64,000 nucleotides of DNA from SLHU01 sp009929975 (GCA_040776905.1 JAXGZQ010000003.1:330351-394350), one strand, 5' to 3'. Shown: positions 16,185 through 26,089, counted from the first letter of the stretch. The notes: a model not told the origin generated them from the letters alone. Made by a program: numbers and translations.

Positions 16185-18830
16185 TTATGCGTCTGTCGAC
16201 TTTGCTGATTCCGCTTCATCCCCGGCAGGCTTTACGTCCGCTTCCGTATGGCCGGAATCCGGTGTGGCCTGAACAACAATCAGCGCGCTGTCACCCACCT
16301 CAACCCGGGCGATGTCCCCGGCCTTGACGACGCCATCAAGCATCGCTTCTGAAAAGCGGTCTTCAACCGCGGACTGGATCAGACGGCGCAGTGGTCTGGC
16401 TCCATACGCTGAATCATAGCCGTGATCGGCCAGCCAGGTTTTCGCCTCATCACTGACTTCCAGTGTCAGACCCAGATCAGCCACGCGTTTCTGCAGCCCC
16501 GCCAGCATGATGTCAACGATGCGGAGCATCGCATCCCGGCTGAGCATCCTGAAGAATATGATCTCATCAACACGATTGATGAACTCCGGATTAAACGTCT
16601 TTTTCAACTCGTCCATGACCAGATCTTTGGCTTCCTGATAAGATTTCCCACCATAAAGTTCGACATCTTCGCGAGTGGAATTTTCATGGTTCAGAGGCGC
16701 GAACCCAATCTTCCGGCCATTGCTGCCGGTCAGCATTCTGGCGCCGATATTGGACGTCATGATCAGGATGGTATGATTGAAGTGCACCGTACGGCCCTGA
16801 CCGTCTGTCAGCCGGCCGTCTTCCAGAATCTGCAGCAGCGCGTTGAAGACATCCGGATGCGCTTTCTCAATCTCATCAAACAACACAACAGAGTACGGTT
16901 TGCGACGAACCTTCTCGGTCAGCTGGCCACCCTCGTCATATCCCACATAGCCCGGCGGAGATCCGATCAGCTTGGAGACATCGAATTTTTCCATATACTC
17001 CGACATATCGACACGGATCAGGGCCGACTCGTCACCGAACATGACATCCGCGAGCGCTTTCGCCAGCTCTGTCTTGCCGACACCGGTGGTCCCCAGGAAA
17101 ATGAATGATCCGGTCGGCCGCTTCGGGTCTTTCAGGCCGAGCCGGCCGCGGCGGATCGCCTGGGCAATTGAACGGACCGCCTCATCCTGGCCAACCACAC
17201 GTGTCTTCAGCTCATCCTCAAGCTTGCGCAGTTTATCGGAATCGCTTTCCGTCAGGCGGCGGACTGGAATACCGGTCCAGCTGGCGACAATATCCGCGAT
17301 ATGTTCTTCTTCAAGTACGAGTTGATTCTCTTCCAGATTACTCTGCCAGGATGAACGTTCCGCTTCGATTTTTTCCGTAAGCGCCTGCTCCTGCTGACGC
17401 AGTTCGGCCGCCCGTTCAAACGCTTCCTGATTTGCGGCCTGTTTCTTCTGTTCAACCATTTCTGCCAGCTGGCGTTCCATCTCACGCAGTGTTTCGGGTT
17501 CACGCCGGCTTTTCAATCTCAACTTTGACGCGGCTTCATCAAGCAGATCAATCGCCTTGTCCGGGAGAAAGCGGTCAGCAATATAGCGGGACGACAGGAC
17601 AACCGAAGCTTCCACAGCTTCATCCGTTATTTTCACCTGATGATGCTGCTCGTATTTCTCGCGTAGACCCTTCATGATCAGGATGGCCTCCTCAGGTGAG
17701 GGTTCACCAACCGTAATCGGCTGGAAACGCCTCTCCAGGGCCGCATCCTTTTCGATGTGCTTGCGATATTCATCAATCGTCGTCGCACCGATCACCTGCA
17801 ATTCGCCGCGGGCCATCAGTGGTTTGAGCATATTCGCCGCGTCAATCGCGCCTTCCGCGCCACCGGCACCGATCAGGGTATGCAGTTCATCGATAAATAA
17901 AATGACATCACCGGCCTTGACCGTCTCGTTCAGGCTCTTCTTGAGCCGCTCTTCGAACTCACCGCGATACTTCGACCCGGCCACCATGCTGGCCATATCA
18001 AGCGAAACCAGACGCTTGCCGGCCAGAATATCCGGTACGACATCGCTCACGATGCGCTGAGCCAGTCCCTCGGCGATCGCTGTCTTGCCGACACCGGGCT
18101 CTCCGATCAGAACCGGGTTGTTCTTCGTCCGGCGGCAGAGAATCTGCATGACCCGGTTGATTTCTTCCTCACGGCCAATGATGGGATCGAAACGGCTGTC
18201 ACGTGCCATCTGTGTCAGGTCATGGCCGAATTTATCCAGTGTCGGGGTGCCTTTGCCGGACTGGTCGCCGCGGCTGCTCAGATTCTGATTGATTTCCGCG
18301 ATTTCCGGATCCTCGCTGCCGCCGCCCTCCTGAGGCCTTTCACCTGATAAATCGGACGTCCCGGAGTTGTCAACGGAAAGATAGGCCGTCAGTTGCGCGT
18401 AAAGCTTGCGGGGGTCAATCTGGCTGGACCGCAGAATTCTCATCGCGACGCTTTCACCTTCACGAATCATCCCCATCAGCAAATGCTCAGGCTGGATGAT
18501 ATCACTGTGCCGGACCCGTGACTCATAAGCCGCCAGTTCCATGACACGACGGGTTCGCGGTGTAAACATTGCCATGATTTTATCCGATTCCAGCTCCTCA
18601 ACCGGTTCAGAGTCATCAGGTTTCTGTGAATTCATCTGCTGCAGAACCGTCTTGATCTTCTCAATCGTCAATCCCGATTGGTTGAGCAGATCGCCGGCAT
18701 AACCGCTGTCCTCTTCCATGATCCCGGCGAGCAGATGCTCGGTTCCCAGGTAATTGAGTCCGAATGACCGGGCCAGACGGTAGGCCGCAACGAGAACACC
18801 GCCGCTTCTTTCTGATAAACGCATCATCAT
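16185..18830 (-). CDS. clpC: ClpC AAA+ unfoldase of the Clp protease
   Basis: Hexameric ATPase that unfolds proteins, including those marked by phosphoarginine, and feeds them to ClpP. The 881-residue protein has the double Clp N-domain (FGLNYLGTEHLLAGIM, then a second repeat ending PEHLLMGMI), AAA1 Walker A GEPGVGKTA, the middle domain with a UVR-like segment (AFERAAELRQQEQAL), AAA2 Walker A GTTGVGKTELAKAL and a C-terminal small domain. The tail is somewhat extended. Three ATGs in a row begin the gene, the first with GGAGG eight bases before it. Last gene of the ctsR operon. No clpP is present in the window. Confidence 0.97.
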   Translation of the reverse strand: MMMRLSERSGGVLVAAYRLARSFGLNYLGTEHLLAGIMEEDSGYAGDLLNQSGLTIEKIKTVLQQMNSQKPDDSEPVEELESDKIMAMFTPRTRRVMELAAYESRVRHSDIIQPEHLLMGMIREGESVAMRILRSSQIDPRKLYAQLTAYLSVDNSGTSDLSGERPQEGGGSEDPEIAEINQNLSSRGDQSGKGTPTLDKFGHDLTQMARDSRFDPIIGREEEINRVMQILCRRTKNNPVLIGEPGVGKTAIAEGLAQRIVSDVVPDILAGKRLVSLDMASMVAGSKYRGEFEERLKKSLNETVKAGDVILFIDELHTLIGAGGAEGAIDAANMLKPLMARGELQVIGATTIDEYRKHIEKDAALERRFQPITVGEPSPEEAILIMKGLREKYEQHHQVKITDEAVEASVVLSSRYIADRFLPDKAIDLLDEAASKLRLKSRREPETLREMERQLAEMVEQKKQAANQEAFERAAELRQQEQALTEKIEAERSSWQSNLEENQLVLEEEHIADIVASWTGIPVRRLTESDSDKLRKLEDELKTRVVGQDEAVRSIAQAIRRGRLGLKDPKRPTGSFIFLGTTGVGKTELAKALADVMFGDESALIRVDMSEYMEKFDVSKLIGSPPGYVGYDEGGQLTEKVRRKPYSVVLFDEIEKAHPDVFNALLQILEDGRLTDGQGRTVHFNHTILIMTSNIGARMLTGSNGRKIGFAPLNHENSTREDVELYGGKSYQEAKDLVMDELKKTFNPEFINRVDEIIFFRMLSRDAMLRIVDIMLAGLQKRVADLGLTLEVSDEAKTWLADHGYDSAYGARPLRRLIQSAVEDRFSEAMLDGVVKAGDIARVEVGDSALIVVQATPDSGHTEADVKPAGDEAESAKSTDA

Positions 18831-18846
18831 GATTTATTCCTCCAGA

Positions 18847-19872
18847 TTATTGATTCAACAGGCTGCGGATTGTTTCCGCTCTCGCCTGATCCCGTTCTTC
18901 GGGTGTCATCAGTCTTCCATGTGCTTTCTGGATACTGGCCGGCCCGATTGCCGACTGCATCCGGTTGATGTCTTCAGTTTTGACTTGATCGATGATACCG
19001 AGCGCGATACCCAGCCGAAGGTCTGACAACAAAGCAAACGCTTCTTCCGATGGCATCAGCCTGGCATGCCGCAGGATGCCGTAAGCCCGCATGACACGGT
19101 TTTCCAAAAGCAAAGCAGACTGTTCATGCAGGACACGGCGGTTATGCCGTTCCTGTTCAATGATCTGCTGCAGCATCTGCTTGAGGTCACTGATCAGCTC
19201 TGTTTCACTTGAGCCCAGCGTCAGCTGGTTTGATATCTGATACAGATTCCCCTGGCTTTTGCTGTGTTCACCATAGAGTCCGCGGACCACGAATCCCATT
19301 TTCGCCAGACTTTCAGCGACCTGACGCATCACACCGCTCATCGTCAGAGCGGGCAGATGGGCCATGACCGATGATCGCATACCGGTACCGGTATTCGTCG
19401 GGCAGGCAGTGAGAAATCCATAAGTGTCGCTGTACGCGATCGGCAGCTGTTCTTCCAGACGGATCGCCGCGGTTTCTGCTGCACGATAGGCCGCTTCCAG
19501 ATCAAGACCCGGGCGCATCGACTGTATGCGGATGTGGTCTTCTTCATTGATCATGATCGACACCGACTCATCTCGTCGGATCATGACCTTATGATATTGT
19601 TTGGCCACCACCAGTTCCTCGCTGATCAGCCGTTTTTCCACCAGCGCCATCTGATCTTCCTGGCTCATTTCGTCGAGTTCCAGTACCAGGTAATCCTTTT
19701 TCAGCGACTCATCACCATCGAAAAAGCGCTCCGAGATAAGGGAGGCCGCCTCTCTGGCCTGATCGCGGCTCATACGGTGGGGAAATGGCAGTGTCTCGAG
19801 ATTCCGGGCCAGACGGACCCGGCTGCTAATGATCACATCACTGTCAGGCCCGGCTTCTGTATACCAGCTCAT
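18847..19872 (-). CDS. mcsB: Protein-arginine kinase McsB
   Basis: Phosphorylates arginine residues on damaged or regulated proteins, marking them for ClpC-ClpP. The 341-residue protein is a guanido-kinase-fold enzyme: VRLARNLETLPFPH near the N-terminus, EEDHIRIQ, and the nucleotide-binding stretch TACPTNTGTGMRSSV. It requires McsA for activity in Bacillus. The start overlaps the mcsA stop (ATGA) and has GGAGG seven bases upstream. Gap of 16 bases to clpC. Confidence 0.96.
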   Translation of the reverse strand: MSWYTEAGPDSDVIISSRVRLARNLETLPFPHRMSRDQAREAASLISERFFDGDESLKKDYLVLELDEMSQEDQMALVEKRLISEELVVAKQYHKVMIRRDESVSIMINEEDHIRIQSMRPGLDLEAAYRAAETAAIRLEEQLPIAYSDTYGFLTACPTNTGTGMRSSVMAHLPALTMSGVMRQVAESLAKMGFVVRGLYGEHSKSQGNLYQISNQLTLGSSETELISDLKQMLQQIIEQERHNRRVLHEQSALLLENRVMRAYGILRHARLMPSEEAFALLSDLRLGIALGIIDQVKTEDINRMQSAIGPASIQKAHGRLMTPEERDQARAETIRSLLNQ

Positions 19873-20468
19873 GTGGTCTCCTCCTTCTCCTGACGCTGCT
19901 TGGCTTCCAGTGAGTGGATCTGATCGCGCAGACCGGCCGCTCTCTCATAATCTTCCTGTTCAACCGCGGTTTTGAGCTTATGCCGCAGTGTCTCCAGCCG
20001 GACGTCATCCGACGGTGGCCCAAGCGGAGCTGCTGCGGTGTCTGCCGCGGCACTGACCGCTTCTGCCGTTTCCATCTGATGGCCTGACCGCTTCTTGCCG
20101 TGATGACGGATATTCCCCTGGACACGGCGGAATACGGGATCAAGCCGCTCAGAAAAAGCATCGTAACAATGGCTGCAGCCGAAAAGACCGGTCTTGCGGA
20201 AATCCTGATAGCTCAATCCACAGGTCGGGCAAATCAACTGTTGACCACCACCCGGTCCGAATTCCGGAATGCCGCCGGCCGGATTGAAAATATTGCCAAC
20301 CGTCAGCGGGGCGCTGCCGAACATCTGGTTGAGATAGCTTTTCATCTGCTGTCCCAGGTTCTGTTCAGACGCACAGACCTCACAAAGATGGTATTCCTTT
20401 TTTTGACCCTGACGGGTCTGTTTCAGGTGAATCGTCGCTTCTCGCTCATGACAGATCTGGCACAGCAT
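19869..20468 (-). CDS. mcsA: McsA, zinc-finger activator of McsB
   Basis: A 199-residue adaptor that activates McsB and modulates CtsR. Four CxxC pairs are visible: CQICHERE and CEVCASEQ near the N-terminus, then CPTCGLSY and CSHCYDAF. The C-terminus carries a UVR motif (LRHKLKTAVEQEDYERAAGLRDQIHSLE region), the hallmark of McsA. I used the ATG at 20468, eight bases after AGGAG; a GTG at 20477 overlapping the ctsR stop has a poorer site. Translation is likely coupled to ctsR and mcsB on either side. Confidence 0.94.
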   Translation of the reverse strand: MLCQICHEREATIHLKQTRQGQKKEYHLCEVCASEQNLGQQMKSYLNQMFGSAPLTVGNIFNPAGGIPEFGPGGGQQLICPTCGLSYQDFRKTGLFGCSHCYDAFSERLDPVFRRVQGNIRHHGKKRSGHQMETAEAVSAAADTAAAPLGPPSDDVRLETLRHKLKTAVEQEDYERAAGLRDQIHSLEAKQRQEKEETT

Positions 20469-20473
20469 CCTGC

Positions 20474-20941
20474 TCACTCCTGTCCAACCATCAAACTGGT
20501 CAGCATATTTTTAAGAATTGTCATTCTGGTCCGATCTTTCAAATCGGCGGGCAGATCCGACAGCGAATGGTCCGAGACAGCGGCGGTCAACAGTTTGGTA
20601 TCACGCTCACCGACAATCTCATAGTCCAGAAAATTCCGTATGAGAATCTCCGCCTGATGCTGCGACAGCTGTTCACCGATATGGTTCAGGGCATGCAGCA
20701 GATACTGAGACGGAGAAGCCTGCCGGATGCGTCGGATCCGAATCCAGCCGCCACCGCCGCGCCGGCTTTCTACCAGATAACCCTGATGATTGGCAAATCG
20801 TGTGGCCAGCACATAGGTAATCTGGGACGGAACACAATTCATCTGCTCCGCCAGCTCACTGCGGGTAATCTCGATACTGCCCTGATTCTGATCGATCATC
20901 TGCTTGATCATCTGCTCAACCAGATCGCTGATTCGTGCCAT
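20474..20941 (-). CDS. ctsR: CtsR, repressor of class III heat-shock genes
   Basis: DNA-binding repressor controlling clp and mcs genes. The 155-residue protein begins with a winged helix-turn-helix (SELAEQMNCVPSQITYVLATRF) and has the glycine-rich wing ESRRGGGGWIRI that senses temperature in Bacillus CtsR. The C-terminal dimerisation part follows. ATG at 20941 with AAAGGAGGA upstream; a GTG three bases earlier is also possible. It is first in the operon ctsR-mcsA-mcsB-clpC and sits just behind a candidate CtsR operator, so self-repression is expected. Confidence 0.95.
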   Translation of the reverse strand: MARISDLVEQMIKQMIDQNQGSIEITRSELAEQMNCVPSQITYVLATRFANHQGYLVESRRGGGGWIRIRRIRQASPSQYLLHALNHIGEQLSQHQAEILIRNFLDYEIVGERDTKLLTAAVSDHSLSDLPADLKDRTRMTILKNMLTSLMVGQE

Positions 20942-20953
20942 CACGTCTCCTCC

Positions 20954-20977
20954 TTTTGACTTTGTCTTTCTTTGTCT
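20954..20977 (-). promoter_or_regulatory. Candidate CtsR operator (tandem heptads)
   Basis: On the minus strand, AGACAAA, three bases (GAA), AGACAAA and then an adjoining GTCAAAA. The spacing equals that of the Bacillus CtsR box (two GGTCAAA-type heptads three bases apart), but two heptads have GACAAA instead of GTCAAA. It covers the predicted transcription start. Confidence 0.6.
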
Positions 20978-20982
20978 TATAA

Positions 20983-21011
20983 AGAATACATTATTTCTGC
21001 TCCGCCGTCAA
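20983..21011 (-). promoter_or_regulatory. Promoter of the ctsR-mcsA-mcsB-clpC operon
   Basis: TTGACG (21006-21011) and TATTCT (20983-20988) on the minus strand with a 17-base spacer. The expected start near 20976 falls inside the candidate CtsR operator, which fits autorepression. Confidence 0.65.
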
Positions 21012-21107
21012 TCATTTGCGAGCCCGTTCCCGCCTGCCAGACATGAACAGTTTATGAATTCATCGGCCGAATCTGAGGCCCGGGAAGCCGCTATCGGCGA
21101 CGGAGCG

Positions 21108-21116
21108 TGCTATAAT
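21108..21116 (+). promoter_or_regulatory. Extended -10 promoter for the homocysteine methyltransferase gene
   Basis: TGCTATAAT, a consensus extended -10, lies about 40 bases before the ATG at 21157. No convincing -35 is present at the right distance. No S-box or T-box structure fits in the short leader. Confidence 0.45.
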
Positions 21117-21156
21117 GACATCACCGATAGGATCTGAATTCCAGGAGGACAGACGT

Positions 21157-22458
21157 ATGGCGCATACAAACCGTCTCATACGGAACGATGGCACGCCTTG
21201 GCTTCTCGACGGCGCGACCGGAACCTGGCTGCAATCGCATGGTCTGCCGCCCGGGGTGTCGCTGGAGCGCTGGGTTTTAGATCATCCACAGGTGCTTGCC
21301 GATCTTCAGCAGGCTTATCTGGAAGCCGGCAGCCAGATCATCTATACCTTTACCTTCGGCGCCAACCGGCCGAAGCTGCTCCGCCACGGTTATCAACCGG
21401 ATGAAGCCGCCGCCTGCAACAAGGCACTGGCCGACATCAGCTGCCAGGTTCGTGACCGGTATCTAGGCGGGCATCCCGGAGCCACTGTTCTGGTTGCCGG
21501 TGATCTGGCACCAACCGGTGAGTTTCTTGCGCCGGCCGGCACGATGTCCTTCAGCCAGTTGGTTGAAGTATACAGCGAGCAGGTCAGTGCCCTGGTCACA
21601 AGCGGTGTGGATCTTTTTGTCATTGAAACCATGTTTGATCTGGCCCAGACCCGTGCGGCATTGATCGCGATCCGCCAACAATGCCAGCTGCCCGTCATTG
21701 CCTCTATGACCCTTGAACCGCACGGACATACACTTTCCGGCGACAGGGCGGACTGCTGTCTGCTGACGCTGGCCGCTCTGGGCGCTGACGCCTTTGGCTT
21801 CAACTGCTCACAGGGACCTGACGAGCTGGCCGACTGGCTGCGGCCCCTGCTGCGAATCAGCCCGCTGCCGCTGCTGGCAAAACCGAATGCCGGCCGGCCG
21901 GTGCAGATTGAAGGACAGACGGTATTTCCCATGGATCCACAGGCCTTTGCCAGCCGCATGGAGCAGCTCGCGGAAATCGGTATCGCCTGTCTCGGCGGCT
22001 GCTGTGGTACCGGTCCTGAACATATCCGTCAGATGAGGATGATGATTGATCGCCAGCCGCCCATACCCATGCCTCTATCTGACCGTTCAGAGATGATGAT
22101 CTGCTCGGCTCGGCAGACCTGGACCGTTGATCCGGCAAAAATCAGCACACTGCCATTGATTGAAGTAAGACAGGCGGATGAATGGGTCGACGACATGATG
22201 GAGGCGGCCGACAACGATCCGCCGGCCATCATCTGCGAACTGTCCGGCCTGCCGGATAACGGCAGCCCGGACCTGGACGACTGGTTCGACACATTGCTGG
22301 AATTACAGCTGATGGTGCATCAGCCGCTTATCTTCACATGCCCCGATCCATCCGCCTGGGCGGCACTGCGCTCCCTGCTGACAATTTACAACGGCAAAGC
22401 CGGCATTACGGGGCATCAGGCACCGGAGATATCCGGAACCCTGCGCATCACCTGCTGA
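21157..22458 (+). CDS. Homocysteine S-methyltransferase domain protein
   Basis: Resembles the N-terminal, homocysteine-binding barrel of cobalamin-dependent methionine synthase. The 433-residue protein has LLDGATGTWLQSHGLPPG at the start, the zinc-ligand cysteine in FGFNCSQGP, and the paired cysteines in GGCCGTGPEHI near residue 285. About 140 residues follow that do not look like a folate, cobalamin or activation domain and match nothing I know. In clostridia separate methyltransferase modules can act together, but no partner is here. The ATG at 21157 has AGGAGGA eight bases upstream; the frame is open from 21115. A strong two-way terminator follows. Confidence 0.85.
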   Translation: MAHTNRLIRNDGTPWLLDGATGTWLQSHGLPPGVSLERWVLDHPQVLADLQQAYLEAGSQIIYTFTFGANRPKLLRHGYQPDEAAACNKALADISCQVRDRYLGGHPGATVLVAGDLAPTGEFLAPAGTMSFSQLVEVYSEQVSALVTSGVDLFVIETMFDLAQTRAALIAIRQQCQLPVIASMTLEPHGHTLSGDRADCCLLTLAALGADAFGFNCSQGPDELADWLRPLLRISPLPLLAKPNAGRPVQIEGQTVFPMDPQAFASRMEQLAEIGIACLGGCCGTGPEHIRQMRMMIDRQPPIPMPLSDRSEMMICSARQTWTVDPAKISTLPLIEVRQADEWVDDMMEAADNDPPAIICELSGLPDNGSPDLDDWFDTLLELQLMVHQPLIFTCPDPSAWAALRSLLTIYNGKAGITGHQAPEISGTLRITC

Positions 22459-22473
22459 ATCAACCCGGCGCGC

Positions 22474-22503
22474 AAAAAAGCGTCCCCGCAGGGACGCTTT
22501 TTT
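22474..22503. terminator. Bidirectional terminator between the methyltransferase gene and rpoC
   Basis: A perfect 13-base-pair stem (arms begin AAAAAAGCGTCCC) with loop CGCA. The A- and T-rich stem ends give a U-tract in both directions, so it can end both the plus-strand transcript and the rpoBC transcript. Confidence 0.92.
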
Positions 22504-22522
22504 ATTTGAAACTTTATGCAGG

Positions 22523-25500
22523 TTATTCAGCGGCTTCAGACTGAAGCAAATCTCGATTCTCCTCAATCACCGGAACCGGCGTCACATTTCGGTAGCGGTT
22601 CATGCCGGTGCCGGCCGGAATCAGCTTGCCGATGATGACATTTTCCTTCAGGCCAAGCAGCGGATCAATCTTGCCCTTGACCGCGGCGTCGGTGAGAACA
22701 CGGGTCGTCTCCTGGAAAGAGGCAGCCGACAGGAAAGAGTCGGTGGCGAGTGAAGCCTTGGTAATACCAAGCAGCACCCGTTTGCCGCTGGCCGGATTAA
22801 GACCAGCCGTCATGGCGCGGTCGTTCTCCAGCTCAAAATCAAACATGTCAACCAGACTTCCGGTCATCAGCTCGGTATCGCCCGGATCATCCACCCGGAT
22901 CTTGCGCATCATCTGGCGGGTAATGATCTCAATGTGCTTGTCATTGATCTCAACACCGTTGTTCTTATAGACTTTCAGAACTTCGTGAATGATATACTTC
23001 TGGACACCGCGAACCCCTTTGATGCGCATGATATCATGCGGATTCACGGAACCGTCGGTCAGCAGATCACCAGCCTCAATCACATCGCCGCTGCTCACAG
23101 AGAGCGGTGCGCTCAGCGGAATGGTGTACGTCACCACTTCACCATCCGAGGCGGTTACGGTAACCTCCCGTTTGCGCTTGCCTGTTTCCTCAACCTTGAC
23201 CACACCGTCCAACTCAGAGATTGTTGCCTGGCCTTTGGGTTTACGTGCCTCGAACAGTTCCTCAACACGCGGCAGACCCTGGGTGATATCATCGCCCGAG
23301 GCGATACCGCCGGTATGGAAGGTCCGCATGGTCAGCTGGGTTCCGGGTTCACCGATTGACTGAGCTGCCATGATGCCGACCGCTTCGCCGCCGACAGCCG
23401 GTTCGCCGGATGCCAGGTTAACACCGTAGCAGCGCGCGCAGATACCATGACGGGCCCGACAGGCCAGTACGGATCTGACGGCAACGGTCTTGATATCCAT
23501 CGCTTCAAGCCGCGTCGCGATCTGATAGGTGATCAATTCATTTTTGGCGACAATCAGTTCACCGGTTTTAGGGTCGGTCAGATCTTTTGCGGCATAACGG
23601 CCGGTGATCCGGTCCACCAGTGACTCAACAATCCGGCGGCTGCCTGTGCTGCCGACCGTAACGGCACTAACGTCGATATATTCATCCGTTCCACAGTCAT
23701 TCTCACGGATGATGACATCCTGCGAGACATCGACCAGACGACGGGTCAGATACCCTGAGTCGGCTGTTTTCAGTGCGGTATCGGACAGCGCTTTACGTGA
23801 ACCATGGCTGGAAATGAAGAATTCCAGAACATTCATGCCTTCACGCAGATTGGACTTGATCGGAATTTCAATCGTTTTACCAGAAGTATCGCTCATGTTG
23901 CCGCGCATACCGGCCAGCTGCTTGATCTGGTTGATATTGCCGCGGGCACCGGACTGGGACATCATGTAAACCGGATTGAACCGGCCCAGGCTGTTTTTCA
24001 GCGTCTCTGTAATGTCGTCCGTGGTCGTCCGCCAGATTTTGACAACCGCCTCATAGCGGCCGGTATCATTGAGCAGGCCCCTCTGATGCTGGCGATTGAT
24101 GTAGTCAACTTTTTCCTCTGCTTCAGTAATGTGCTTCTTCTTGACATCGGGGACGATCATGTCGAAGATACCGATCGAAATACCGCCGACCGTTGAATAA
24201 TGGTAGCCAAGCGTCTTGATCCGGTCAAGCAATGCCGCGGTTACCGAAATGCCATGCTGATGAACACAACGTTCAACCAGTAGACCCAGCTCTTTTTTGC
24301 CGACCAGGAAGTCGCATTCGAGCGCCATTTCATTTGCCGGGTCGCTGCGGTCGACAAATCCGAGATCCTGAGGAATAATTTCATTGAAAATGAAACGTCC
24401 CAGCGTACTCTCAACAACAGCGGTCCGTTGACGTCCGGCGAAATCGCGGGTGGTACGGACTTTAATCCGGGCATGCAGATCAAGTTCATGGGTGTCATAG
24501 GCCATGACCGCTTCATTAACCGAAGAGAAGACTTTACCTTCGCCCTTCGCCCCTTCGCGGTCGATGGTCAGATAGTAGCAGCCGAGGACCATATCCTGAG
24601 TCGGAACGGTGACCGGTTTACCATCCTGAGGTTTGAGCAAGTTGTTCGCAGACAACATCAGGAAGCGGGCTTCAGCCTGTGCCTCCGCTGAAAGCGGTAC
24701 GTGTACGGCCATCTGATCACCGTCGAAGTCCGCGTTATAAGCGGTACAGACAAGCGGATGGAGCTTGATGGCACGGCCCTCAACCAGAACCGGCTCAAAG
24801 GCCTGGATACCCAGACGATGCAGGGTCGGCGCGCGATTGAGCAGAACCGGATGATCCTTGATGACTTCTTCCAGAATATCCCAGACAATGTCATTGGCAC
24901 GATCCACCAGCCGGCGGGCGGTTTTGATGTTATGGGCATGGCCGGCCTGGACGATTTTCTTCATGACAAACGGCTTGAACAGCTCGAGCGCCATTTCCTT
25001 GGGCAGACCGCACTGGTGCAGTTTCAGTTCCGGACCGACAACGATAACAGAACGGCCGGAATAGTCAACGCGCTTGCCGAGCAGATTCTGGCGGAACCGC
25101 CCCTGTTTGCCTTTCAGCATATCGGAAAGACTCTTGAGCGCACGATTTCCGGCACCGGTTACCGGACGGCCGCGGCGGCCGTTATCGATCAACGCGTCAA
25201 CCGCCTCCTGCAGCATCCGCTTCTCATTGCGCACGATGATTTCAGGCGCTCCGAGCTGCAGCAGCTTATTCAGGCGGTTATTGCGGTTGATGACCCGGCG
25301 GTAGAGATCATTGAGGTCAGAGGTCGCGAAGCGGCCACCGTCCAACTGCACCATCGGGCGCAGCTCAGGCGGCAGGACAGGCAGGACATCGAGCACCATC
25401 CAATCCGGATGATTACCGGATTTCTTGAAGGCCTCAACAACTTCCAGACGCTTGACGATACGGACTTTCTTCTGGCCGCTGGCTGAACGGAATTCCTCAC

Positions 25501-26089
25501 GCAGCTGTTCGGCCATTTCATCGATATTGATCGCCGCCAGCAATTCCTTGACTGCCTCCGCTCCCATTTTGGCACGGAACGCGTTCTTGCCGTAATTCTC
25601 GACGGCCTCGCGATATTCGCGGTCCGTGATGACCTGGCGCGGCGTGAAACTGGTCATGCCGGGGTCAATCACCACATAAGCGGCGAAATAGAGGACCTTT
25701 TCCAGATTGCGGGGCGACATGTCCAGGATCAGGCCCATCCGGCTCGGGATACCCCGGAAATACCAGATATGCGAGACAGGAGCGGCCAGCTTGATGTGGC
25801 CCAGGCGTTCGCGCCGCACCTTGGATTTGGTGACTTCAACACCGCAGCGGTCACAGACAATGCCTTTATAGCGGATTTTCTTATATTTGCCGCAATGGCA
25901 TTCCCAGTCTTTGGTCGGCCCGAAGATCTTCTCACAGAACAGGCCGTCCCGTTCCGGCTTCAGTGTCCGGTAATTGATCGTTTCCGGTTTCTTGACCTCA
26001 CCCCGGGACCATTCTAATATTTTCTCTGGTGAAGCGAGCGCGATACCGATCGCTTCGAAATTATTCATTTCAAGTGATTGATTATGCAT
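22523..26089 (-). CDS. rpoC: RNA polymerase beta-prime subunit
   Basis: Catalytic subunit of RNA polymerase. The 1188-residue protein has the zinc-binding domain (CHCGKYKK, then CDRCGVEV), the magnesium-binding active-site motif NADFDGDQMAVHVPLS, the bridge and trigger region, and the second zinc cluster CRARHGICARCYG. Length is close to Bacillus RpoC (about 1200). The start has GGAAGGAG upstream. It follows rpoB after 80 bases with no terminator visible, and ends just before a strong two-way terminator. Confidence 0.98.
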   Translation of the reverse strand: MHNQSLEMNNFEAIGIALASPEKILEWSRGEVKKPETINYRTLKPERDGLFCEKIFGPTKDWECHCGKYKKIRYKGIVCDRCGVEVTKSKVRRERLGHIKLAAPVSHIWYFRGIPSRMGLILDMSPRNLEKVLYFAAYVVIDPGMTSFTPRQVITDREYREAVENYGKNAFRAKMGAEAVKELLAAINIDEMAEQLREEFRSASGQKKVRIVKRLEVVEAFKKSGNHPDWMVLDVLPVLPPELRPMVQLDGGRFATSDLNDLYRRVINRNNRLNKLLQLGAPEIIVRNEKRMLQEAVDALIDNGRRGRPVTGAGNRALKSLSDMLKGKQGRFRQNLLGKRVDYSGRSVIVVGPELKLHQCGLPKEMALELFKPFVMKKIVQAGHAHNIKTARRLVDRANDIVWDILEEVIKDHPVLLNRAPTLHRLGIQAFEPVLVEGRAIKLHPLVCTAYNADFDGDQMAVHVPLSAEAQAEARFLMLSANNLLKPQDGKPVTVPTQDMVLGCYYLTIDREGAKGEGKVFSSVNEAVMAYDTHELDLHARIKVRTTRDFAGRQRTAVVESTLGRFIFNEIIPQDLGFVDRSDPANEMALECDFLVGKKELGLLVERCVHQHGISVTAALLDRIKTLGYHYSTVGGISIGIFDMIVPDVKKKHITEAEEKVDYINRQHQRGLLNDTGRYEAVVKIWRTTTDDITETLKNSLGRFNPVYMMSQSGARGNINQIKQLAGMRGNMSDTSGKTIEIPIKSNLREGMNVLEFFISSHGSRKALSDTALKTADSGYLTRRLVDVSQDVIIRENDCGTDEYIDVSAVTVGSTGSRRIVESLVDRITGRYAAKDLTDPKTGELIVAKNELITYQIATRLEAMDIKTVAVRSVLACRARHGICARCYGVNLASGEPAVGGEAVGIMAAQSIGEPGTQLTMRTFHTGGIASGDDITQGLPRVEELFEARKPKGQATISELDGVVKVEETGKRKREVTVTASDGEVVTYTIPLSAPLSVSSGDVIEAGDLLTDGSVNPHDIMRIKGVRGVQKYIIHEVLKVYKNNGVEINDKHIEIITRQMMRKIRVDDPGDTELMTGSLVDMFDFELENDRAMTAGLNPASGKRVLLGITKASLATDSFLSAASFQETTRVLTDAAVKGKIDPLLGLKENVIIGKLIPAGTGMNRYRNVTPVPVIEENRDLLQSEAAE

